Shown here one piece after another: positions 31,948-40,024 of a stretch of 64,000 nucleotides of DNA (the stretch's first letter is position 1; the number at the start of each line of letters is the position of its first letter). Below the pieces are notes generated by a model, which worked only from the letters and a program-made list of their open reading frames with translations, made no database searches and was not told the DNA's origin. The position numbers and the translations under genes were made by a program. The stretch is from positions 1 through 64,000 of the forward strand of contig JAJPIR010000142.1 in NCBI GenBank assembly GCA_021324675.1. The letters are read 5' to 3'. The DNA comes from Actinomycetota bacterium (GTDB lineage Bacteria; Actinomycetota; Actinomycetes; Mycobacteriales; Pseudonocardiaceae).

Positions 31948-33684
31948 TCAGCCGCCCCCGGGCGGGGTCTCCGGCCGGCTGGCCGTGGTAGCCGACGGTA
32001 CAAGCCTGGGTTGGTCACCCATCTGACCATTGTCCGGTGGTAGCGCAGAGGCGGGTTGAGCCGCAGAGATGGTCTCGGCCGGCACCATGGGAGTGCGCCC
32101 AGACCGCAACAGCAGCGCACCCAGCACACCCAATGCGCAGAGCCCAGCCATCATGATGAACACGTTGTTGATCGCACCCACGAATACTCGCAGCTCGGTT
32201 TCGTGGTACAGGGCATACAGGCCGGTCCACTCCGGCGTACCCGGTGGGCCGAGATGGGGCACGGGCGTACCTTGCGGCAGCAGAGCGGCGCGCCCGGCCA
32301 TCAGCTGCGCCTGCTGCAGCGTCAAGATTGCGGTGAACACCGCGATGCCGAGTGCGGCCGCGGTGCGCTGCACGACGTTGTTGAACGCGCTGGCCGTGTT
32401 GTTGTACTCCGGTGGGAGCACCGCGAGACCGGCGCTGAACAGCGGCATCATCCCGATGCCGAAGCCGCCGTATTGCAGCATCAGCAACCACATCAGGTGC
32501 TCGCGGCTCGTGTCGAGGGTGACCGTGTGCAGGAGGTAGGTGGCCACGGCGGCGATCGCCAGCCCGCACACCACAGGCCAGCGGGGCCCGATGCGGTCAT
32601 AGATCTGCCCTGTGATGGGCATCAGGATTCCCATCAACACTGCCGGCGGCAACACGACTAGTCCCGCATCGAGCGCCCCCCAGCCCTGGCCCACCTGCAG
32701 GAACTGCGGGACATAGACCGCCACCACGAACAGCACCACGATCAGCAGGGACATCAACACCAGCGACAGGGTGTACGCCCAGTACCGGAAGACTCGTAAA
32801 TCGAGTAGCGGGTCATCGACTTCCAGCTCGATCACCACGAACAGCGCCAGGCACAGCGCGCTGACAGTGAACAGGCCGAGGATCCGGTAAGACGTCCAAT
32901 GCCAGTCCTCGCCCTTGGACAGCGCCAGGAGCAGCGTGAACAACCCACCTGCCACCGTGACGAAACCCAGGACGTCGAACCGCCGGCCGGCCCGCCCCGG
33001 AAAGGATGGCAGCACCAGGATCGCCGCCACCGTGCCGATGATCGAGATAGGCACGTTGATGAAGAAGATCAGCCGCCAGTCCACGTATTCGACGAGGTAA
33101 CCGCCCAGCGCCGGCCCGACCGCCGGGGCGACCACCGCACCCAGCCCGTACATACCCAAAGCGGCACCGAGCCGGTCGCGCGGCACGATCTGCAGCAGGA
33201 TGGCCATGGTGATCGCCGGCAGGATCCCGCCCAGCAACGCTTGTACGATCCGGGCGATCACCAGAGTGTTCAGGCTCCACGCCAATCCGCACAGCGCCGA
33301 CCCCCCGGCGAACCCCAGCAGCGCCAGGTTGTAGACGCGGCTCAACCCGAAGCGGTCCCCCAGCCACGCGGTGGCCGGCACCACCACACCCTCCGTCAGC
33401 GAGTAGGCGGTGACCACCCACTGCGCGTCGCTGGTGGATGCACCGAACTCATTCTGGATGGTGGGCAGGGCCACCGTGACGATGCTGATATCCAGGATCG
33501 ACATGAACATGCCGACGATGAGCACTGTCAGCGGCAGTCGCCAGGCCGTCTGGGTGCGACCGCCGGCAGTGCCAGCAGTGCCGTGGCCAGAGGGGCTGCC
33601 AGCAGCGGGCGATGTAGTCGGCCCGCTAGCGGGGGATGTGGTAACCCCACTAGCGGGCCTTGCCCCCGGCCCCGTCACCACCAC
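31948..33684 (-). CDS. DHA2-family MFS efflux transporter (EmrB/QacA type)
   Basis: A 578-residue 14-TM drug:H+ antiporter. After a Ser/Pro/Gly-rich N-terminal tail (with a TSPASGPTTSPA repeat) come MFMSILDISIVTVALPTIQ (the D-x-x-I-V-x-V-A-L-P signature of DHA2, motif D1), WLGDRFGLSRVY (motif A), and PAVGPALGGYLVEYVDWRLIFFINVP (motif C). It would export lipophilic drugs or lipids. The start is GTG in a GTG GTG GTG run with no good SD. It is divergent from the TetR pair and close to an HlyD-like adaptor, a typical regulated efflux locus; the adjacent LppX-like lipoprotein suggests lipid export instead. Confidence 0.88.
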   Translation of the reverse strand: MVVTGPGARPASGVTTSPASGPTTSPAAGSPSGHGTAGTAGGRTQTAWRLPLTVLIVGMFMSILDISIVTVALPTIQNEFGASTSDAQWVVTAYSLTEGVVVPATAWLGDRFGLSRVYNLALLGFAGGSALCGLAWSLNTLVIARIVQALLGGILPAITMAILLQIVPRDRLGAALGMYGLGAVVAPAVGPALGGYLVEYVDWRLIFFINVPISIIGTVAAILVLPSFPGRAGRRFDVLGFVTVAGGLFTLLLALSKGEDWHWTSYRILGLFTVSALCLALFVVIELEVDDPLLDLRVFRYWAYTLSLVLMSLLIVVLFVVAVYVPQFLQVGQGWGALDAGLVVLPPAVLMGILMPITGQIYDRIGPRWPVVCGLAIAAVATYLLHTVTLDTSREHLMWLLMLQYGGFGIGMMPLFSAGLAVLPPEYNNTASAFNNVVQRTAAALGIAVFTAILTLQQAQLMAGRAALLPQGTPVPHLGPPGTPEWTGLYALYHETELRVFVGAINNVFIMMAGLCALGVLGALLLRSGRTPMVPAETISAAQPASALPPDNGQMGDQPRLVPSATTASRPETPPGGG

Positions 33685-33901
33685 ACCACCGTGCCATAAG
33701 AAACGTCAAGTTCTCTACCCATTTCCGGACGCCGACGTCACGGACTAGCGAGTTGGGCACCGTCCGGGCTGCCAGCGTTGATCACCAGGCGGTGAGGGGC
33801 CAACGCCAGCGTGCGATCGGAACGCGGCGTGTCCTAGGCTCTACACTGTCTTCACGCTACGAACATTTGGCGTTACCTACAGCTTTCGAAAGGTGTCGAC
33901 G

Positions 33902-34525
33902 GTGACCACGGTCAGCCAGACCGGTAAGCCCACCCATGATGCCGTCGACCACCGTAAGGGACCTCGCCGGCGCGGGGACGCGCTACACGCGGCGATCTTC
34001 GAAGCCACGCTCGACGAGCTCACCGCCGTCGGCTATGCCGAGTTGAAGATGGAACATGTGGCCAACCGAGCTCGCGCGAGCAAGGGATCTCTCTACCGGC
34101 GCTGGGCCAGCCGGGCCGAGCTGGTGGCCGACGCGGTGCACTACACGATTCCTAGTTGCGCCGCGAGACCCGACACCGGAAATGTCCGAGAGGATCTGCT
34201 GGGCTGCCTTCGCGGATTCGCCACCTTGCTCAACGGCCCTTCCGGCGAGGCCATCCGCGGCCTCATGGCCGACACCATCCGCAACCCAGATCTCATGGAG
34301 GTCGTCCGGGCGCGCTTCATCGATCCCGGCGTCGATTTGTTTCTCGAGGTCCTGCGACGTGGCGCAGCGCGTGGCGAGGTCCGCACCACGGCGCTCACTC
34401 CCCGCATCGCCAGCCTGGGTCCTGATCTGCTGCGCGAATACTTCCTGGTGCACCGTCCCCCGATTCCCGATCGGGCACTGGTGGAGATGGTCGACGACGT
34501 CATCATGCCGCTGATCCGGGCCTGA
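33902..34525 (+). CDS. TetR family regulator, copy 1
   Basis: A 207-residue TetR repressor. The N-terminal HTH is visible as ALHAAIFEATLDELTAVGYAELKMEHVANRA, then recognition helix ASKGSLYRRWASRAELVADAV. The C-terminal half (LMADTIRNPDLMEVVRARFIDPG) is the ligand domain. GTG 33902 is chosen for GAAAGG seven bases upstream; an in-frame GTG at 33893 is possible. It is a close paralogue of the next gene, is divergent from the MFS gene and probably represses it. Confidence 0.88.
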   Translation: MTTVSQTGKPTHDAVDHRKGPRRRGDALHAAIFEATLDELTAVGYAELKMEHVANRARASKGSLYRRWASRAELVADAVHYTIPSCAARPDTGNVREDLLGCLRGFATLLNGPSGEAIRGLMADTIRNPDLMEVVRARFIDPGVDLFLEVLRRGAARGEVRTTALTPRIASLGPDLLREYFLVHRPPIPDRALVEMVDDVIMPLIRA

Positions 34526-34685
34526 TCCAGGCTGATCCAGATCTCACGGCTTCTCTAGACAGCTGGCCTCGGACCGGCTGCGGTGACGCGCCGACAGCAA
34601 CGCGCGCCATCGAAACGCCACGTACTCTACCAGTGCCAGGGTCATGAGATACTCAATGGCCACCGAAGGTGCGAGAGGTGTAGAC

Positions 34686-35324
34686 GTGAGCAGCGCCGGC
34701 CAAGTTGACCATCGCAAGGGGCCTCGGCGCCGCGGCGACGCCCTGTACGAGGCGATCTTCACGGCCACCCTCGACGAGCTGAACGCGGTCGGCTACACCG
34801 AACTGAAAATGGAACGTATCGCCAACCGGGCCCGCGCCAGCAAGGGCTCCCTTTACCGGCGCTGGCCAAGCCGCGCGGAACTGGTCGTCGATGCGGTACA
34901 CCACTGCTTTCCCAGCCACGGCGAGCCGCCCGACACCGGCAGCGTCCGCGAAGACCTGCTCGGCTGCCTGCGCAGGATCGCCGCCCTGCTCAACAGCCCG
35001 TCTGGCGAAGCCATCCGTGGCCTGATGGCGGATACCATCCGCAACCCGGACCTCATGGAGGCCGTGCGTATTCGCTTCATCGATCCCGGCGTCGGCCTGT
35101 TTCTCGAGGTGCTCAAGCGTGGGGCGGCCCGGGGCGAGGTGCGCGCCGGGGCGCTGACACCTCGCTTCGCCAGCCTGGGGCCAGACCTGCTGCGTCAGCA
35201 TTTCATGGTGCACCACTCCCCCATCCCTGAGCGAGTGCTGATCGAGATCGTCGATGAGGTCGTGCTGCCGTTGGTGCGAGCCCCCGGGGAGGGCGCCGAG
35301 ACCCCGGGACCGGAGCCGAGATAA
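34686..35324 (+). CDS. TetR family regulator, copy 2
   Basis: A 212-residue TetR repressor nearly colinear with copy 1: RKGPRRRGDAL, ATLDELNAVGYTELKMERIANRARASKGSLYRRWPSRAELV and the shared VREDLLGCLR, GEAIRGLMADTIRNPDLME and RFIDPG. The differences cluster in the ligand domain (residues about 75-90) and the C-terminus. GTG 34686 follows GAGAGGTG. It is followed by the HlyD-like gene, which it may control. The stop lies inside a short tandem repeat, CCGAGATAAC. Confidence 0.87.
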   Translation: MSSAGQVDHRKGPRRRGDALYEAIFTATLDELNAVGYTELKMERIANRARASKGSLYRRWPSRAELVVDAVHHCFPSHGEPPDTGSVREDLLGCLRRIAALLNSPSGEAIRGLMADTIRNPDLMEAVRIRFIDPGVGLFLEVLKRGAARGEVRAGALTPRFASLGPDLLRQHFMVHHSPIPERVLIEIVDEVVLPLVRAPGEGAETPGPEPR

Positions 35325-35433
35325 CCCCCGAGATAACCCCGAGATAACTCGGTCGCGTCGGCGGGCTGCCGAAGTTAAGGTACGGCGCGTAGCCTATGGG
35401 GTAAAGCTGCACCATGGCGACGGGAGGTGTGAA

Positions 35434-36183
35434 GTGGAAGGCCCTGTTACGGCGCCGCCCGCACCATCTGACCAGCAACCCACCGATGGTGTCGTGAACA
35501 CCGCACCACCATCGGGACGGCGCAGGCTCAAGCGCTCGACTCGCATTGCCCTGATCGTCATCCTGATCGCGGCAGTGATCGCCGGGGCCGCGTTCGGCAT
35601 CAGTTACTTCCTCAACGCCCGCAACTACGTCAGTACCGACAACGCCCAGGTCGACGGCGACAAGATCGCGATCAATGCACCTGCCACCGGCACACTCCTC
35701 GACTGGACTGCCACCCAGGGCGCCAACGTGCACAAAGACCAGATCGTAGGTCGCATCGAGATCCAGGGTGGCTTCTCCAAACCACAGATGCCGATCAGGG
35801 CACCGGGCGACGGCACCGTCGCCGTAGACAACGGGGTGGTCGGCACCTACGTCACCACCGGCACCCAGCTTGCCGTCGCCTACAACCTGGACCAGATCTA
35901 CATCACGGCCCGCGTTGACGAGACCGATGTCAAGGCAGTCCACCTCGGCCAGGTAGTGGACGTGGACGTGGACGCCTACCCGAACGCCCACATCACCGGG
36001 CGGGTCCAGGAGGTCCAGGGCGGCGCAGCCGCGGTGTTCTCCCTGTTCCCCCAAAGCAACACCGGGGGCAACTTCCAGAAAGTGACTCAGGTGATCCCGG
36101 TCAAGATCGCACTCGACGCCCTGCCGAATGTCGATCTAGTCCCGGGGATGAACGTCACGGTGCACATCCACAAACATTCATGA
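35434..36183 (+). CDS. HlyD/EmrA-like membrane fusion protein
   Basis: A 249-residue periplasmic-adaptor-like protein. It has a short Pro/Ser-rich cytoplasmic tail, one TM helix (IALIVILIAAVIAGAAFGISYFL, about 37-59), the strand NYVSTDNAQVDGDKIAINAPATGTLLDW typical of EmrA/HlyD, and the lipoyl/beta-barrel half (TAVDNGVVGTYVTTGTQ, YITARVDETDVKAVHLGQ). It lacks the long alpha-hairpin, as in Gram-positive adaptors. GTG 35434 follows GGGAGGTG. With the DHA2 pump it would form an EmrAB-like unit, though divergently encoded. Confidence 0.85.
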   Translation: MEGPVTAPPAPSDQQPTDGVVNTAPPSGRRRLKRSTRIALIVILIAAVIAGAAFGISYFLNARNYVSTDNAQVDGDKIAINAPATGTLLDWTATQGANVHKDQIVGRIEIQGGFSKPQMPIRAPGDGTVAVDNGVVGTYVTTGTQLAVAYNLDQIYITARVDETDVKAVHLGQVVDVDVDAYPNAHITGRVQEVQGGAAAVFSLFPQSNTGGNFQKVTQVIPVKIALDALPNVDLVPGMNVTVHIHKHS

Positions 36184-36669
36184 CCATCGTGAGATGTAGC
36201 TTACGCTTAAGGTCACCAACATGAGTTACCCAATCGTGATTTTGCGATCGTTTGCCGGTTACGTGCCTGGCGGCGTTGCTCCGAAAGGGTGGGATCGGCA
36301 CGAATGGGTATTAATACGAGCCATAAACGGTTCTAGTGTGGAGTGGGCAGTATTGAGATTGCGCATGGTTGTGCGCATGCATACCCGGGCGGGCGGGGCC
36401 GAACCGGGGCGCCAACCATCAGAGGTAGGGGGCTTTTCATGATCGAGCAGGAGTAGCAATCCAGCCCGTCCCCCATTAGCGGACGTCGGCGATCAGTCGC
36501 CATAGGTTGGTGAGGCTGTCCTCATTATTCAGCCGCACTCGACAGTGCGCGCAATTTTAGCGTGCGGCGAGTGCACCCTGTCCGATTTGTCCAGGTCTCA
36601 CGCGCGCAGCTCAGCCACATGACTTCTTTCCGGATTGGGAGTTCAGGGAAAGAAGGAGGGAGAAGAGAG
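36184..36669. other. Intergenic region, no convincing gene
   Basis: About 490 bases between the HlyD-like gene and the Gly/Trp/His-rich peptide gene. A 73-codon frame at 36221-36442 has no SD or recognisable sequence and I do not count it. The region likely carries the promoter for the peptide-monooxygenase pair. Confidence 0.4.
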
Positions 36670-36879
36670 ATGAGGATCAAGGAAATCTTCGGGTTCGGAT
36701 ATGACCGCAACAAGGATGGAGGCGGCTGGGGCGGCCACGGCGGAGGCTGGGGCGGTCACGGCGGCTGGGGCGGTCACGGCGGAGGCTGGGGCGGCCACGG
36801 CTGGGGCTGGGGCGGCTGGGGCGGCCACCGCTGGGGTAACTGGGGTAAATGGGGTGGTTGGGGCGGCTGGGGCTGCTAA
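36670..36879 (+). CDS. Small Gly/Trp/His-repeat protein (GWGGH repeats)
   Basis: A 69-residue protein with a strong SD (AGGAGGGAGAAGAG). The first 16 residues (RIKEIFGFGYDRNKD after Met) are charged and not repetitive; the remainder is built of GGGWGGH-type units, then WGNWGKWGGWGG, and ends in Cys. It has five H residues in GGH units and about a dozen Trp. There is no signal peptide by eye, though RIKEIFGFGYD could act as a leader. Possible roles are metal binding, a structural low-complexity protein, or a modified-peptide precursor (the downstream gene is a flavin monooxygenase). None is proven. Confidence 0.7.
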   Translation: MRIKEIFGFGYDRNKDGGGWGGHGGGWGGHGGWGGHGGGWGGHGWGWGGWGGHRWGNWGKWGGWGGWGC

Positions 36880-36967
36880 GTAACTCCGTCCCGATCAGGG
36901 CGGTGGCTTTCACCTCCAGACAGCGGTGAAGGTCACCGCCCATCCAGGCGATCCAGGGAGCATGATC

Positions 36968-38182
36968 ATGAGAATCGTGTGCATCGGCGGCGGACCGGCC
37001 GGGTTGTATTTTGCGATCTCAGCGAAGCTACGCGACGCCGGTCACGACATCACCGTGATCGAACGTGATCCTCCCGGCGCCACTTACGGCTGGGGCGTGG
37101 TCTACTGGGACGATCTGCTGGACATTTTGTTCCGCAATGACCCAGAAAGCGCCCGAGCGCTGCAGGCTGAGTCCGTCCTATGGCAGGAGCAGCGGATCCT
37201 CCTGCGCAACGAGCAGACCGCCTACCTGTCCGGATACGGCTTCAGCGTCGGCCGGGCGGCGCTGCTTGACGTCCTCGGCGAGCGTGCCACCGAACTCGGA
37301 ATCGACTTGCAGTACCGCCGCGAGGTCAACGGTGATGCCGCGGAACTAACCGACGCCGACCTGGTCGTGGTGTGTGACGGTGCTAACAGCCGAACCCGGC
37401 AACGCCACGGCGAACAGTTCGGCGCCCGGGTCGACGTCGGCGGCAACCCATATATCTGGCTAGGCACCGACAGGGTCTTCGACAGCTTCACCTTCGCCTT
37501 CGAGCAGACCCCGGCCGGGTGGATCTGGTTTCACGCCTATCCCTCCACAGCTGGGATCAGCACCTGCATCGTGGAATGCTCACAGCAAACCTGGCATGGA
37601 CTTGGATTTGACTCGTTGAGCAGCGAAGACAGCGTGGGCCTGCTGGAAAAAATCTTCGAACGGGCCATCGACGGTCACGCACTGATCAGCCAGTCCCGCG
37701 GAGAGCCTGCCCGATGGCAACGCTTCACGCAGGTGACCAACAAGACCTGGTCCCACGGCAACCTGGTCCTCGCCGGCGACGCCGCGCACACTACCCACTT
37801 CACCCTCGGGTCGGGAACCAGGCTCGCCATGATCGACGCGGTGATGCTGGCCCAAAGCCTGTATGACCACGAGGAGCTTCCCGCCGCACTGGAAAGCTAC
37901 GACCGGCGAGGGCGCGCAGCGCTGCGGCCCATCCAAGCCGCGGCGCGCACCAGCATGGCCTGGTTCGAGCGCGCCGACCGTTACCTGGACCGTGACGCGG
38001 TGGCCTTCGCCTACGCGATGGCCGGCCGGGAAGGCGCCCACCCCCCGTGGCGATACCAGATGCACCTCGCCACCCAGATCCCCGCCGTGCGGGCAGCGCT
38101 CCGTGGTGTCGACTCAGCCCGCCGCTGGTACCTCGCCCGCCGCCGAGGAGAAGCGCCTGCCCTGCCTGCCCGCTCACGCTGA
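36968..38182 (+). CDS. FAD-dependent monooxygenase, VioD/salicylyl-CoA-hydroxylase-like
   Basis: A 404-residue class A flavin monooxygenase. FAD motif CIGGGPAGLYFAISAKLRDAG (about 5-25), GWGVVYWDDLLDIL, the middle segment NPYIWLGTDRVFD then FIVECS-like STCIVECSQQTWHG, and the second FAD motif NLVLAGDAAHTTHFTLGSGTRLAMIDA. This pattern matches VioD (tryptophan-derived hydroxylation in violacein synthesis) and the N-terminal domain of salicylyl-/anthraniloyl-CoA hydroxylases. Substrate unknown. ATG 36968 has AGGGAG seven bases before it. It is 88 bases after the Trp-rich peptide gene on the same strand and overlaps the convergent PAP2 gene by 9 bases. Confidence 0.85.
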   Translation: MRIVCIGGGPAGLYFAISAKLRDAGHDITVIERDPPGATYGWGVVYWDDLLDILFRNDPESARALQAESVLWQEQRILLRNEQTAYLSGYGFSVGRAALLDVLGERATELGIDLQYRREVNGDAAELTDADLVVVCDGANSRTRQRHGEQFGARVDVGGNPYIWLGTDRVFDSFTFAFEQTPAGWIWFHAYPSTAGISTCIVECSQQTWHGLGFDSLSSEDSVGLLEKIFERAIDGHALISQSRGEPARWQRFTQVTNKTWSHGNLVLAGDAAHTTHFTLGSGTRLAMIDAVMLAQSLYDHEELPAALESYDRRGRAALRPIQAAARTSMAWFERADRYLDRDAVAFAYAMAGREGAHPPWRYQMHLATQIPAVRAALRGVDSARRWYLARRRGEAPALPARSR

Positions 38183-39046
38183 TCTGGCGTAATCGCGCCG
38201 GGGGCTCTGGGCTTGCTCCCACACCCGCGCTGCCAGCGCGATGATCACAGCCCACGCGGCGCCCAACGCCCAACCGGCCAGCACGTCGCTGGGAAAGTGC
38301 ACGCCCAGGTAGACCCGTGTCGCCCCGACCGTGACGATCGCCAGCAAGGCCGCGGTCCACACCAGGACCCGTCCGGCCCGTGACCCGATCACCCAACGGC
38401 TGATCATCCACGCCGAGAGCAACCACACCACCGTGGTGCCCGTGGTGTGTCCGGAGGGGAACGAGAAGCCGTGCTCACCCAGCACCGCGGTGACCCGCGG
38501 TGGGCGGTTCCTCCCCACCAGGTGCTTCACCGCAGTATTGATCACTGCAATGCCGGCCCCGCCCAGTACCAGGATCAGGAGCGGCAGCCACGAACGCCGC
38601 CACCAGGCCAGCAGCACGCCCACCACGAGAGCTGTCACCGCCACCCCGAGGGGGCTGCCGACGTCGCTGATTGCTTCCGCCGCAGTGGTCGACCAGGGCT
38701 GGCGATGGGTGGCAAGAAAGCCCAGCACCGGACGATCGGCCACCGTGATGCCGTCACTTTCCAGCACGCTGTCCAGCACCTGCCGGAACCCCACGCCCAG
38801 CGCGAGGACCCACAGCACGCCGAGCGTCAACGTCAGCCCGGCTGCCTCTCCTGGCGCGAACCGGCGCCCCAGAAACTGCCACTGCCGCGGGTAGCGTGAT
38901 TTCATCCGGGCCACAGCGGGTCGCTCGGCGAGCCACGTGAGTCCGGCCCGGATCCGTTCCGGATGTCCCACCACCCACCACGCGGCAAACCCGCACAACC
39001 CGAGCACCCCCACCAGGAGCACCCCTAGTACCCACACCCCCACCAC
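38174..39046 (-). CDS. PAP2-family phosphatase (membrane)
   Basis: A 290-residue membrane phosphatase. The three PAP2 motifs are present: KHLVGRNRPPR (KxxxxxxRP), FSFPSGHTTG (PSGH), and ATRVYLGVHFPSDVLAG (RxxxxxHxxxD). TM helices are clear (LGVLLVGVLGLCGFAAWWVV; VAVTALVVGVLLAW; LLILVLGGAGIAVI; VLVWTAALLAIVTVG). It would dephosphorylate isoprenoid or lipid pyrophosphates. The GTG at 39046, behind GAGGAG, is the correct start; a longer frame merely translates the palindrome at 39092-39155. Confidence 0.88.
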   Translation of the reverse strand: MVGVWVLGVLLVGVLGLCGFAAWWVVGHPERIRAGLTWLAERPAVARMKSRYPRQWQFLGRRFAPGEAAGLTLTLGVLWVLALGVGFRQVLDSVLESDGITVADRPVLGFLATHRQPWSTTAAEAISDVGSPLGVAVTALVVGVLLAWWRRSWLPLLILVLGGAGIAVINTAVKHLVGRNRPPRVTAVLGEHGFSFPSGHTTGTTVVWLLSAWMISRWVIGSRAGRVLVWTAALLAIVTVGATRVYLGVHFPSDVLAGWALGAAWAVIIALAARVWEQAQSPRRDYARSA

Positions 39047-39091
39047 TGGCCGCTCCTCGCCTTCTGAATGACCCCACGTAGCGCCCCATAT

Positions 39092-39155
39092 CGCAGTCTG
39101 GATGCAGACTGCTGTTTTTAGGGCCTCAAAAACAGCAGTCTGCATCCAGACTGCG
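39092..39155. repeat. Perfect 28-bp palindrome in the PAP2-otsB divergent promoter region
   Basis: Arms 39092-39119 and 39128-39155 are exact inverted repeats around an 8-base loop. Each arm starts with an internal dyad (CAGTCTG-GATG-CAGACTG), so the element contains a dyad of dyads. The first 17 bases of the arm also occur in the palindrome at 26781-26846. It lies between two divergent genes, so it could be an operator or a cruciform-forming repeat rather than a terminator. Confidence 0.8.
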
Positions 39156-39179
39156 GAAAGGGCCGTATGATCAAGGATC

Positions 39180-40016
39180 GTGTCGGTGGGTGGGTTGCCC
39201 CATGCGTTGCGGGATGGCGACCAGTTCGAGGCACGGATGAACGGTCGCCGGCCAGCGGTATTCCTGGACTACGACGGGACGCTGACACCGATCGTGGACC
39301 GGCCGCAAGACGCTGTCATCTCCGACACCATGCGCAACACGGTGCGCCGGCTCGCGCAACGCACCACGGTTTGCGTGGTCAGCGGCCGGGATCGATCCGT
39401 GGTCGCTGAGTGGTTAGCGATTGACGGGCTGGTGGTGGCGGGCAGCCACGGCTTTGACATTGCCGGGGACATCAGGGGGCAAGCACGCGGCGGCAACGAC
39501 GGCAAGCGGATCCAGCACCACGCGGTGACCGGCTTCGAAGACCTGCTGGCCACGATCACTGAGCGGCTCCGCAGCCAGCTCGCAGCGGCGCCCGGCGCAG
39601 CCGTCGAGCCCAAACGGTTCTCCGTCGCGGTGCACTACCGGCTCGTCGACGCCGCGCACCGCCCGCTGGTCACGAGGGTCGTGGACGGCTTGCTGGCGGC
39701 GTACCCCGACGAGATCAAGATCACCCCGGGCAAGATGGTCTACGAGATCCAGCCGAAGGTCGACTGGGACAAGGGCCGGGCAGTGCTGTACCTACGCCAT
39801 GCCCTCGGCGTCGACGGTCCGGAGTACGTCTCACTGTATCTCGGTGACGACATCACCGACGAGGATGCTTTCCAGGCCTTGAAGCAGCCGGTCAACGGCA
39901 TCGGCGTGATTGTCGCCGACATCAGCGATCCGGAAGTAGCCGGCCGGGCCACCGCGGCGGACTTCGTGCTGGGATCGATGGGGGAGGTGGAGCAGTTCCT
40001 GAACATGCTGGCCTGA
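39180..40016 (+). CDS. otsB: Trehalose-6-phosphate phosphatase
   Basis: A 278-residue HAD-superfamily phosphatase that makes trehalose from trehalose 6-phosphate. Motif I is FLDYDGTLTPI (about 28-38), SGRDRSVVAEWL follows, and motif IV is GDDITDEDAF. The family-typical residues AVHYR and KMVYEIQPK (cap domain) are present. No otsA is adjacent. GTG 39180 is chosen from the open frame; its SD (AAGGA) is close. It overlaps or abuts the following ROK kinase gene, so the two may be co-transcribed, linking trehalose turnover to hexose phosphorylation. Confidence 0.88.
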   Translation: MSVGGLPHALRDGDQFEARMNGRRPAVFLDYDGTLTPIVDRPQDAVISDTMRNTVRRLAQRTTVCVVSGRDRSVVAEWLAIDGLVVAGSHGFDIAGDIRGQARGGNDGKRIQHHAVTGFEDLLATITERLRSQLAAAPGAAVEPKRFSVAVHYRLVDAAHRPLVTRVVDGLLAAYPDEIKITPGKMVYEIQPKVDWDKGRAVLYLRHALGVDGPEYVSLYLGDDITDEDAFQALKQPVNGIGVIVADISDPEVAGRATAADFVLGSMGEVEQFLNMLA

Positions 40017-40024
40017 CCATTGGT

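Noticed and set aside
36221-36442. 73-codon frame after the HlyD-like gene
   Set aside because: No SD, no recognisable sequence, and unlike coding neighbours in composition.
38174-39145. Longer PAP2 reading that begins inside the palindrome at 39092-39155
   Set aside because: Its first residues are only the translated palindrome (TAVFEALKTAV), and a GTG with GAGGAG lies exactly at the family start, 39046.
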